Origin: Streptomyces sp. 6-11-2 | GTDB taxonomy: Bacteria > Actinomycetota > Actinomycetes > Streptomycetales > Streptomycetaceae | Reading direction: 5' to 3' | DNA: 64,000 bases | Assembly (NCBI RefSeq): GCF_006540305.1 | Contig: NZ_BJOR01000001.1 | Coordinates: 1,054,001-1,118,000 of the forward strand | Shown here: positions 33,082 through 39,667 of the stretch, in pieces | How the letters are laid out: each line of letters opens with the position of its first letter | Numbering within the stretch: the first letter of the stretch is position 1 | Translations under genes and position numbers: made by a program | The notes under the pieces: generated by a model | The model's input: the letters and a program-made list of their open reading frames with translations, nothing else | Database searches by the model: none | What the model was told of the DNA's origin: nothing

Positions 33082-34328
33082 CGAGGAGGCTCCCATCGCT
33101 GAGCGTCGTCGCGGAGATCGTCGAGTACCGACCTCAAGGAGAGCAATGCGCGTTGCACGTGTGGCAGTTCCAACGGCTCGGGGGACAGGAGGCATTCCGC
33201 GCGTTCCTCGTCGGTGCGGCCGAGGAGTTCCGCGGTGGACAGCCGCACGCGCAGCGCGCCGAGGTCGTCGCCGAAGCGGTGGCCGCCGTGCACGGGCAGT
33301 TCCAGGCGGGTGGTGAGGAAGTCCTCCAACTCCTGTGCGTCGCCGACCGCGTGGGCGTCCAGCGCGGAGCGCAGCGGGCCGAGGTCGGCGTACAGGTGGC
33401 GGCCGGCCTGCGGCGGCCGGACGAGCGCGCCCGCGGCGACCACGGCCGCATGGACGGCCCGCGCCAGGCGCGCGTGCAGGCGTACCGAGGCCGCCAGGCG
33501 CGCGGTGACCGGCCCGGGTTCGCCGAGGACGTGGGCGGCCGCGGCGGCGACCGGTTCGGCGACGCGGGCGTCCAGTGCGGTGAGGACGTCGAGCACGCGC
33601 GCGTGCAGGGCCTCGCCGGGGGCGCCCGCGGGGAAGCGGGCGATCGCGGCGGGCCAGCCGGCGGGCAGGAAGGCGCCGGCAAGGTCGGTGACGACGGTGA
33701 CCCGGTCGGGCAGCATCTCGGCCGGGCTGAGCAGCACCGTCTCGTGCGGCGCGTGCACGGTGTCGCGCCAGGTCTCGTCGCTGACCAGGTGGAGTCCCTC
33801 GGCCGTGGCGGCCTCGACGGTCTCGTGCAGCACCTCCGGCGGTGCCACGGTGGCGGTGGGGTCGTCGGCGACGGACAGCACGAGCAGCCGGGGGTCGCCG
33901 CCCTCGGCGCGGACTCTGCGGACGGTCTCCAGGAGGGCGTACGGGTCGGGGACGCCCCCGCACTCGGCCGGCGTCGCCACGGGGAAGGCGGGGGTGCCCA
34001 GCAGGCGCGCGTACGGCGCCCACCAGGCCGCGCAGGGCCGGGGCACCAGGACGTCGCCGCCGAGCGTGGCGGTCAGCGCGAGCAGCAGGGCGGGCGCGCC
34101 GGGTGCGGCCGCCACCCGGCCGGGCCGGGTGGGCAGCCCGCGTCGCAGCCAGTACCCGCAGGCGGCGTCCAGCAGTTCGGTGTCTCCGCCGATCGGTCCG
34201 CGCCGGGTCCGGTTCGCGGCCCCGGCGAGCGCGGCGGACACCTCCGGCAGCACCGGGAGTCCGTCGTCGGGGAGGGCCGACGGACCGTAGCGGACGGGGC
34301 CGTGGCCTTCCGGGTCCGTCCGCCGCAT
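33078..34328 (-). CDS. Fold-type I aminotransferase-like protein lacking the PLP lysine
   Basis: 416-aa protein with the layout of class I/II aminotransferases: RRGPIGGDTELLDAACGYWLRRG (N-terminal helix), VAAAPGAPALLLALTATLGGDVLVPRPCAAWWAPYARLLG (cofactor domain), LLVLSVADDPTATVAPPEVL and LHLVSDETWRDTVH (the Asp-x-x-Tyr/Trp region). The normal SLSK-x-(F/Y)-x(2)-PG(W/L)R-x-G segment reads VTDLAGAFLPAGWPAAIARFP: Ala/Gly occupy the place of the Schiff-base lysine, and the following Arg-Gly is also lost. It may be a PLP-independent or regulatory relative. The ATG has GCGGAGG upstream. The stop overlaps the start of the MBL gene, so the two are coupled. Confidence 0.72.
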   Translation of the reverse strand: MRRTDPEGHGPVRYGPSALPDDGLPVLPEVSAALAGAANRTRRGPIGGDTELLDAACGYWLRRGLPTRPGRVAAAPGAPALLLALTATLGGDVLVPRPCAAWWAPYARLLGTPAFPVATPAECGGVPDPYALLETVRRVRAEGGDPRLLVLSVADDPTATVAPPEVLHETVEAATAEGLHLVSDETWRDTVHAPHETVLLSPAEMLPDRVTVVTDLAGAFLPAGWPAAIARFPAGAPGEALHARVLDVLTALDARVAEPVAAAAAHVLGEPGPVTARLAASVRLHARLARAVHAAVVAAGALVRPPQAGRHLYADLGPLRSALDAHAVGDAQELEDFLTTRLELPVHGGHRFGDDLGALRVRLSTAELLGRTDEERAECLLSPEPLELPHVQRALLSLRSVLDDLRDDAQRWEPPR

Positions 34329-34565
34329 GGGTACCTCCGCGAAGTCCCTGATGCCGTGTGGCGCCGCCGAGTCGTGCCGTCACCGGTCCGTCCCGGCCGC
34401 GTGCGTCCGGTCCGCCGCCCGGTGTCCGGGGGCGGGTCCGTCCGCAGGGCGCCGGCCGTGCCTTCGGGGCTCCGTGTACCCAGGGCGGCGCCCTCCCAAG
34501 GCCACCCGGCCGGGGTCGGGCAGGTCACGCCGGCCAGCGTCCCCGCAGGGCGTCCGGCTGCCCGG

Positions 34566-35870
34566 TCAGCCGTCGGCCTGCGAACGCCGCCACACCCGGT
34601 GGACCGCCCCGCCGAGCGCCGCCGCGATCAGCGCGCCGCCGCCGATCAGGGCCGGCAGGGAGGCGGTGAACGAGCCACCCGCACCGGCCTGCACACCGTG
34701 CTGCGCCGCATCGCGGGAGGGGTCGCGGCCCGCGACCGGGCCGCGGCCCGGGCCGGTGCCGGACTGACCGCGGGAGGCGTCCCACGAACCTTCGCCCCGG
34801 GACGGGCCGCTGGAGTCCGGACCTCGGGACGGGGCGTGGGACGGGTCCCGGGCGGGGTCCCGGGAGCCCTGCGGGCGGGAAGGGGCGTAGGAGGTGTTGG
34901 GGCCCGGCATGACCTGGAGTCCGGACGAGTCCTGCGACCGGGAGGGATCGTAGGAGGTGTTGGGACCCGGCATGACCTGAGGTCCGAACGAGTCCTGCGA
35001 CCGGGAAGGATCGAAGGAGCCGTTGGGACCCGGCCGGACCTGAGGTCCGAACGAGTCCTGCGACCGGGAAGGATCGAAGGAACCGTCGAGGTCCGGCGCG
35101 ACCTGGGTGCGGGAAGGGTCGTAGGTGGGTACGTCGCGGAACGTCCCGCGGGCCGGACTGCCCGAAACCTGGCCGGAAGCCGGGTCGCGGGGCGGGGTCT
35201 GCGCGGACTGACCCGAGGCCGGGTCACCGGGCGCGGACTCCCCGAACCGACCCGAACCCGGGTCACCCGGCCCGGACTCCCCCAACCGACCCGAACCCGG
35301 GTCACCCGGCCCGGACTCCCCCAACCGACCCGAACCCGGGTCACCCGGCCCGGACTCCCCCAACCGACCCGAACCCGGGTCACCCGGCGCGGACTCCCCG
35401 GGCCCGGGGCGGAACGGGTCGTTGGCCGGCGTGTCCTGGAGGACCGGGTCCCGCGACGCGTCCGCCGGGGCCCGGGCCGGCGCCGCGGCCTCCGTGTCGC
35501 CGGCGGCGCCCCCGGGCGGCCTGGCGCGGGCAGCGACCGTCGGGACCGCGTCCCCGGCCGGTCCGGCCCGGTCCGTACCGGACGCGACCACGGACGGCCC
35601 GCCGCCCCTGCCCGCGCCGGATCCGGATGCCGGCGCGCAGGCCTCGGCCTCGGCGCGCGAGACGTCACCGCCGTCCGGGCCGCACACGACGGTGACCGCG
35701 GCGCCCTCGCCGGCCCGCGGGGCGTGGGCGGTGCGCGCCGCCTGCCGCAGGGCGGGGGGACGAGCGTGCGAGCCGGCGGCCGGGCTCGCGAGGGCGGCCG
35801 ACGCGGCGCCGCCCGCCATGACTCCGGCCAGGACGGCGACGGGCAGGGCGCGGGGGACGGTACGGCGCAT
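34566..35870 (-). CDS. Secreted, membrane-anchored repeat protein
   Basis: 434-aa surface protein with no family match. Residues 1-28 form a signal peptide (MRRTVPRALPVAVLAGVMAGGAASAALAS). Most of the rest is Pro/Gly/Ser/Asp-rich. Four 13-residue repeats (GESGPGDPGSGRL type) cover about 160-212. Four 21-residue repeats (with the core FDPSRSQDSFGPQV) cover about 245-327. A hydrophobic helix at about 400-420 (SLPALIGGGALIAAALGGAVHRV) followed by RRSQADG should anchor it in the membrane; there is no LPxTG/LAxTG sortase motif. The ATG has AAGGAG upstream. It is just downstream of the sigma factor gene on the same strand but separated by 177 bases. It may be a stalk-like wall-crossing spacer. Confidence 0.68.
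   Translation of the reverse strand: MRRTVPRALPVAVLAGVMAGGAASAALASPAAGSHARPPALRQAARTAHAPRAGEGAAVTVVCGPDGGDVSRAEAEACAPASGSGAGRGGGPSVVASGTDRAGPAGDAVPTVAARARPPGGAAGDTEAAAPARAPADASRDPVLQDTPANDPFRPGPGESAPGDPGSGRLGESGPGDPGSGRLGESGPGDPGSGRLGESGPGDPGSGRFGESAPGDPASGQSAQTPPRDPASGQVSGSPARGTFRDVPTYDPSRTQVAPDLDGSFDPSRSQDSFGPQVRPGPNGSFDPSRSQDSFGPQVMPGPNTSYDPSRSQDSSGLQVMPGPNTSYAPSRPQGSRDPARDPSHAPSRGPDSSGPSRGEGSWDASRGQSGTGPGRGPVAGRDPSRDAAQHGVQAGAGGSFTASLPALIGGGALIAAALGGAVHRVWRRSQADG
34888..35139. repeat. 63-bp tandem repeat, four copies
   Basis: In-frame tandem units beginning at 34888, 34951, 35014 and 35077, coding for 21 aa each in the surface protein. The two middle units are closest; the outer units carry several substitutions. 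Period is exactly 63. Confidence 0.85.
35235..35390. repeat. 39-bp tandem repeat, four copies
   Basis: In-frame tandem units starting at 35235, 35274, 35313 and 35352, then a partial fifth at 35391. They code for 13 aa each in the surface protein and are almost identical at the DNA level, pointing to recent expansion. Confidence 0.9.
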
Positions 35871-36047
35871 GAGCGGGGCTCCTTGGAACCGACGACGTCT
35901 GACGGCACGGGTTCGTGCCCTTCGCTGCCATCACAGCCGCTGGTACCGCGGGTCGCGCGCGGCCGAGCCCCATTGGCGGGACACCAACGACCTATCGGGT
36001 GACGCCGGCGGCCCGCCCCTGAGGAGCTCCCCGGAAGCGGGCCGCCC

Positions 36048-36842
36048 CTACACGCCCTCCCGCATCACCTGCTCCCGCAGTCGGTCGCAGCACCGGCTGA
36101 TCAGCCGGGACACGTGCATCTGCGAGATGCCCAACTGCTCGGCGATCCGGCTCTGCGTCATGTCGCCGAAGAACCGCATGTACAGGATGGCCCGCTCCCG
36201 TTCGGACAGCGCCGCCAGCCGCGGCCTGACCGACTCGCGGTCCACCACGGTGTCCAGGGCCGGGTCGGGCGAGCCCAGGCTGTCGCCCAGGGAGTAGCCG
36301 TCCTCGCTGCCGGACAGTTCCGCGTCGAGCGAGAGGGCGGTGAAGCTCTCCAGCGCCTCCTGTCCGATCCGCACCTCCTCCTCGCTGAGGTGGGCGTGCT
36401 CGGCGACCTCGGCGACGGTGGGACCGCGGCCGGAGATCGTCCGGGAGAGGTCCTGGGAGGCGAAGCGGACCCGGTTGCGCAGTTCCTGCACCCGGCGCGG
36501 GACGTGCACCGTCCACATGTGGTCGCGGAAGTGCCGCTTGATCTCACCGGTGATGGTGGGCACGGCGTAGCTCTCGAAGGCGTTGCCCCGCTCGGGGTCG
36601 TAGCGGTCGACCGCCTTGACCAGGCCGAGCGCGGCGACCTGGCGCAGGTCCTCGGAACTCTCGCCGCGGCTGCGGAACCGGCCGGCGAGCCGTTCGGCCA
36701 TCGGCAGCCAGGCCTGAACGATCTCGTCGCGGACCTCGTTCCGCCGTCGCCCCGGGGGGAGTGCGGCGAGCCGGCGGAAGGCTTCCGCGGTGTCGGGGGC
36801 GTCGTCGTGGGGGTGGTGCCTGGCGCTCGCTCGCGTTGGCAT
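36048..36842 (-). CDS. RNA polymerase sigma factor, SigB/SigF/SigG family
   Basis: 264-aa alternative sigma factor of the stress/sporulation group. Region 2 is AERLAGRFRSRGESSEDLRQVAALGLVKAVDRYDPERGNAFESYAVPTITGEIKRHFRDHMW, followed by TVHVPRRVQELRNRV at the start of region 3. The region 4 HTH is LSERERAILYMRFFGDMTQSRIAEQLGISQMHVSRLISR. This is typical of the Streptomyces family of SigB, SigF, SigG, SigH and others; which one cannot be read. No anti-sigma or anti-anti-sigma gene is adjacent. The ATG at 36842 has GAGGGAG upstream at a somewhat long distance. Divergently, 289 bases away, the DUF2795 gene has a SigB-type promoter. Confidence 0.9.
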   Translation of the reverse strand: MPTRASARHHPHDDAPDTAEAFRRLAALPPGRRRNEVRDEIVQAWLPMAERLAGRFRSRGESSEDLRQVAALGLVKAVDRYDPERGNAFESYAVPTITGEIKRHFRDHMWTVHVPRRVQELRNRVRFASQDLSRTISGRGPTVAEVAEHAHLSEEEVRIGQEALESFTALSLDAELSGSEDGYSLGDSLGSPDPALDTVVDRESVRPRLAALSERERAILYMRFFGDMTQSRIAEQLGISQMHVSRLISRCCDRLREQVMREGV

Positions 36843-37072
36843 GGTGCGTCGCAGCTCCCTCGGGGTCCTCTCGGGCGGACGGTCACCGTGGGAGCGCGGG
36901 CGCGTGAACCGGACGGCCGCACGTGGCGGCGTGTCGCGCCGCTTCCACGGGCGTGCCTCCGGTCCGAAGCACTGGCTCCGCGCCTGCCCCCGGTCCCGGG
37001 CGTCCAAACACGCCGCCGCGGCGGGGCGGGATTCCGGCCGCCCCTCGGGTGTCATCCCGTCCCGGAAAACCG

Positions 37073-37097
37073 GTGTCGGCTTCCCGCGCACGGGTAC
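37073..37097 (+). promoter_or_regulatory. SigB-type promoter of the DUF2795 gene
   Basis: GTGT at 37073-37076, 15 bases, then GGGTAC at 37092-37097. This fits the Streptomyces SigB consensus GNNT-N14-16-GGGTAC/T. It lies 33 bases upstream of the ATG at 37131. Confidence 0.65.
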
Positions 37098-37130
37098 GCG
37101 GTGGCCACCCCCGACGATCTGGAGGGAGAC

Positions 37131-37532
37131 ATGCAGCGAGGCAGTGACCGGCTGAGTGTCCACCGTGACGACGAGATGAAGCACGAGTTGCAGGGACTGC
37201 TCAGGTCCGGCCATCCCACGCGGAGCGAGGAGTGGCACGACCCGGAGCCGACCGCCGAGGACGATCCGGAGGTGTGGGGCGGACCGGTGGCGCCGGGCGG
37301 CTCCCGGGCGTCCCTGGAGAGCGTCCGCCTGGAGCTGGCCAGGATTCTGGGCCGCAGTGCCTTTCCCGCGGGTCCGGGCGAGCTGACCCGCCTGCTCCGG
37401 CGCAAGAACGCGCCCGACACGCTGATCGAGGCGCTCCAGCGACTGCCGCACAAGGCGCGCTACGCCAATGTGCAGGAGCTGGCCCGGGAACTGACGCACA
37501 CCGAGACGCCCGCGCGGGAGGAGCGCGCGTAG
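37131..37532 (+). CDS. DUF2795 domain protein
   Basis: 133-aa cytoplasmic protein. Residues 1-65 are charged and probably disordered (SVHRDDEMKHELQGLLRSGH; EEWHDPEPTAEDDPEVW). The C-terminal 65 residues form the DUF2795 domain: SVRLELARILGRSAFPAGPGELTRLLRRKNAPDTLIEALQRLPHKARYANVQELARELT. The family is small, helical and of unknown role, often found in actinomycete stress and sporulation regulons. The ATG has GGAGGGAG upstream. The promoter at 37073-37097 suggests SigB-family control. A strong hairpin follows the gene. Confidence 0.85.
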   Translation: MQRGSDRLSVHRDDEMKHELQGLLRSGHPTRSEEWHDPEPTAEDDPEVWGGPVAPGGSRASLESVRLELARILGRSAFPAGPGELTRLLRRKNAPDTLIEALQRLPHKARYANVQELARELTHTETPAREERA

Positions 37533-37572
37533 GCCCGTGCCCGGGGGCGCCGCGGCCGGCGCCGGGAGAAAA

Positions 37573-37608
37573 GCGCCCCGGGGACGGCAGGGCCCGTCCC
37601 CGGGGCGC
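37573..37608 (+). terminator. Hairpin between DUF2795 and DJ-1/PfpI genes
   Basis: Perfect 15-bp stem GCGCCCCGGGGACGG / CCGTCCCCGGGGCGC with a 6-base loop, ending 20 bases before the next start codon. It should terminate the DUF2795 transcript, but its closeness to the next ribosome binding site also allows an attenuator role. Confidence 0.75.
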
Positions 37609-37628
37609 CGAAAGGACGTTGAGGCATC

Positions 37629-38171
37629 ATGCGCATCGCATTTCTGACCGCGCCCGAGGGCGTGGAACAGGTCGAGCTCACCGAACCGTGGAAGGCGGCG
37701 AAGGACGCCGGTCACGAGACCGTGCTCGTGTCGACCGAGTCCGGGGAGATCCAGGCCTTCGACCACCTGGACAAGGCGGACAGGTTCCCCGTGGACGCGG
37801 TCGTCGGCGAGGCCTCCCCTGACTCCTTCGACGCGCTGGTCCTGCCGGGCGGCGTCGCCAACCCGGACTTCCTGCGGACGGACGAGAAGGCGGTGGCGTT
37901 CGTGGGGGCGTTCTTCACGCAGGGCCGTCCGGTGGCCGCGATCTGCCACGCGCCGTGGACGCTGGTCGAGGCGGATGTCGTACGGGGCCGGGTGCTGACC
38001 TCGTGGCCGAGTCTGCGGACGGACATCCGCAACGCGGGCGGCATCTGGGTCGACGAACAGGTGAAGATCTGCGACCACGGCCCGAACAAGCTGATCACCA
38101 GCCGCAAGCCGGACGATCTGAAGGCGTTCTGCGAGGCCTTCCTCGACGTCCTCACCGAGAAGGCCGGCTGA
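37629..38171 (+). CDS. DJ-1/PfpI-family protein
   Basis: 180-aa type-1 glutamine amidotransferase-like protein of the PfpI/YhbO group. The nucleophile-elbow Cys106-His107 is in VAAICHAPWTLVEA, and the family Glu is in the LTAPEGVEQVEL region near residue 12. Also typical are DALVLPGGVANPDFLRTDEKAV and RVLTSWPSLRTDIRNAGGIWVDE. Members act as deglycases/chaperones or glyoxalase III in stress; cytoplasmic. The ATG has AAAGGACGTTGAGG upstream. It follows the DUF2795 gene with a hairpin between, and sits in the same stress-gene neighbourhood. Confidence 0.9.
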   Translation: MRIAFLTAPEGVEQVELTEPWKAAKDAGHETVLVSTESGEIQAFDHLDKADRFPVDAVVGEASPDSFDALVLPGGVANPDFLRTDEKAVAFVGAFFTQGRPVAAICHAPWTLVEADVVRGRVLTSWPSLRTDIRNAGGIWVDEQVKICDHGPNKLITSRKPDDLKAFCEAFLDVLTEKAG

Positions 38172-38193
38172 CCCTCCGGCGCCGGGACGTCCT

Positions 38194-38442
38194 TCAGACG
38201 CGGGGAGTCGCCGACTCCCCGCATCCGCGTTCCCTGGCCCCCTCGCGGGTGCGGCCGGCGGCGACCGGGCGGCGCGGGTTGCGGCGCAGGTACTCGCCCT
38301 CGAGCTGCGCCATGCGTTCGTTGTGGGCGCGCAGCGCGTCGTTCGAGCCGTACAGCAGCGTGTCGTGGCGCGTGCGGTGGATCGTCTCCAGCTCCTTCAT
38401 CAGCTGCTGGTCGTCCAGCCGTCCCGGGTCGACTCCGGTCAT
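38194..38442 (-). CDS. DUF6158-type small protein
   Basis: 82-aa cytoplasmic protein beginning MTGVDPGRLDDQQLMKELET and continuing IHRTRHDTLLYGSNDALRAHNERMAQLEGEYLRRNP, an alpha-helical, charged pattern I recognise as the DUF6158 family of actinomycetes. The function is unknown. The C-terminal 20 residues are Arg-rich and probably disordered. It is divergent from the Balon-like gene with an 87-bp shared region, and it converges on the DJ-1 gene. Its ribosome binding site (GGGGCACC) is weak. Confidence 0.75.
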   Translation of the reverse strand: MTGVDPGRLDDQQLMKELETIHRTRHDTLLYGSNDALRAHNERMAQLEGEYLRRNPRRPVAAGRTREGARERGCGESATPRV

Positions 38443-38460
38443 GGTGGTGCCCCGTTCGTC

Positions 38461-38485
38461 GTGTTCGTACCTGCGGTCCGGGTAC
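38461..38485 (+). promoter_or_regulatory. SigB-type promoter of the Balon-like gene
   Basis: GTGT at 38461-38464, 15 bases, GGGTAC at 38480-38485. This has the same elements and spacing as the DUF2795 promoter at 37073. It lies 44 bases before the ATG at 38530. Confidence 0.65.
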
Positions 38486-38529
38486 CCGCCCGGCGTGCGG
38501 CGCCACCGAACGGTCTCCGGGAGGGAGCC

Positions 38530-39642
38530 ATGGATCTCGCCTTTCTGCATCCACTGTACGAACACCCGGGCCCCTGGGCCTCCGTGTACGTCGACACCTC
38601 GCGGCACACGGAGGAAACGGCCCACCAGCTGGAGCTGACGGCCCGGGCCATGGGGCGCGAGCTGGCGCGGCAAGGCGCGGACGAGGCCACCTGCCGAGCG
38701 GTGGAGGAGGCCGTACGGGAGCTTCGCCGTGTCCCCGATCCGCAGGGGCGGGTGCTGTTCGCGCGGGACGGCGCGGTCGTGCTCGACCCGCTGCTGGCCC
38801 GTCCGCCGCGGGGCGGCAGCCGGGCGGAGTGGGCGGCGCTGCCGCGCGTGGCGCCGCTGCTGGAGCTGGCGGGTGAGGATCCGGTCGCGATCGTCGCGTA
38901 CGTCGACCGCAGGGGCGCGGACTTCGAGCTGCGCAGCTCGCTGGGCCCGGAGGACGCCGGGACGGTGGTGGCGCTGGAGTGGCCCATCCACCGGACGGCG
39001 AGCGCGGACTGGTCGGAACGGCACTTCCAGCTGAAGGTGGAGAACACCTGGGAGCACAACGCGGCGGAGATCGCGGACGCGCTCAGCGTCTGCCAGGAGG
39101 AGACGGACGCCGACCTGCTGATCCTGGTCGGCGACGACCGGGAGCGGCGCGAGGTGCGCGGGCGGCTGCCGAAACGGCTGCACGACCGCGTGGCGGAGGC
39201 CGCCGACGGCACCGGCAGCCGGCTGCTGGACGAGGACGTGGAGCGGATCCGCGCCGCGCACGTGCACCAGCGTGTCGAGTCCGAGCTGGACCGGTTCCGG
39301 GCGGCCCGGACACCGGACGACGAGGGACGCTCGGGGGCCGCCGAGGGGGTGTCGGCGCTGGTCGAGGCGGCCCGCGAGCACCGTCTTGAGGAACTGCTGA
39401 TCAGCCCGGACGGCGCAGACGCCCACCGCGAGGTGTGGATCGGCGAGGACGCCGACCAGCTGGCCGTGCGCCGTACGGAGCTGAAGGCCCTCGGCGAGCG
39501 GCACTCCTGGCCGGCCCGGGCCGACGACGCCCTGCTCCGCTCGGCGGTCTGCCAGGACGCCACGGCCCTGTCGCTGGACCCGGCCGCCGCCGGCGAGGAC
39601 GTGCCGGCGGGCGGGCTGGGCGCCGTCCTGCGCCGGCGGTGA
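38530..39642 (+). CDS. Archaeo-eukaryotic release-factor homologue (Rv2629/Balon-like)
   Basis: 370-aa cytoplasmic protein of the bacterial aeRF1-like superfamily (baeRF). It follows mycobacterial Rv2629 along its length: GPWASVYVDTSRHTEET near the N-terminus, VALEWPIHRTASADWSERHFQ in the middle, ADLLILVGDDRERREVRGRLPKRL, then RLLDEDVERIRAAHV and the C-terminal VWIGEDADQLAVRRTEL and DDALLRSAVCQDATAL. Relatives (Balon in Psychrobacter; Msmeg1130 in Mycobacterium) bind the ribosomal A site as hibernation factors. There is no GGQ motif, so peptide release is not expected. The ATG has GGAGGGAGCC upstream, and a SigB-type promoter precedes it. The DUF6158 gene is divergent and an ABC-F gene is convergent. 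Confidence 0.82.
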   Translation: MDLAFLHPLYEHPGPWASVYVDTSRHTEETAHQLELTARAMGRELARQGADEATCRAVEEAVRELRRVPDPQGRVLFARDGAVVLDPLLARPPRGGSRAEWAALPRVAPLLELAGEDPVAIVAYVDRRGADFELRSSLGPEDAGTVVALEWPIHRTASADWSERHFQLKVENTWEHNAAEIADALSVCQEETDADLLILVGDDRERREVRGRLPKRLHDRVAEAADGTGSRLLDEDVERIRAAHVHQRVESELDRFRAARTPDDEGRSGAAEGVSALVEAAREHRLEELLISPDGADAHREVWIGEDADQLAVRRTELKALGERHSWPARADDALLRSAVCQDATALSLDPAAAGEDVPAGGLGAVLRRR

Positions 39643-39667
39643 GCGGCCCGGCGGCGGCAGACGTGCG

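Noticed and set aside
34888..35390. Direct repeats that could suggest a CRISPR array
   Set aside because: Repeats are contiguous, in frame and without spacers; they code for peptide repeats of a surface protein.
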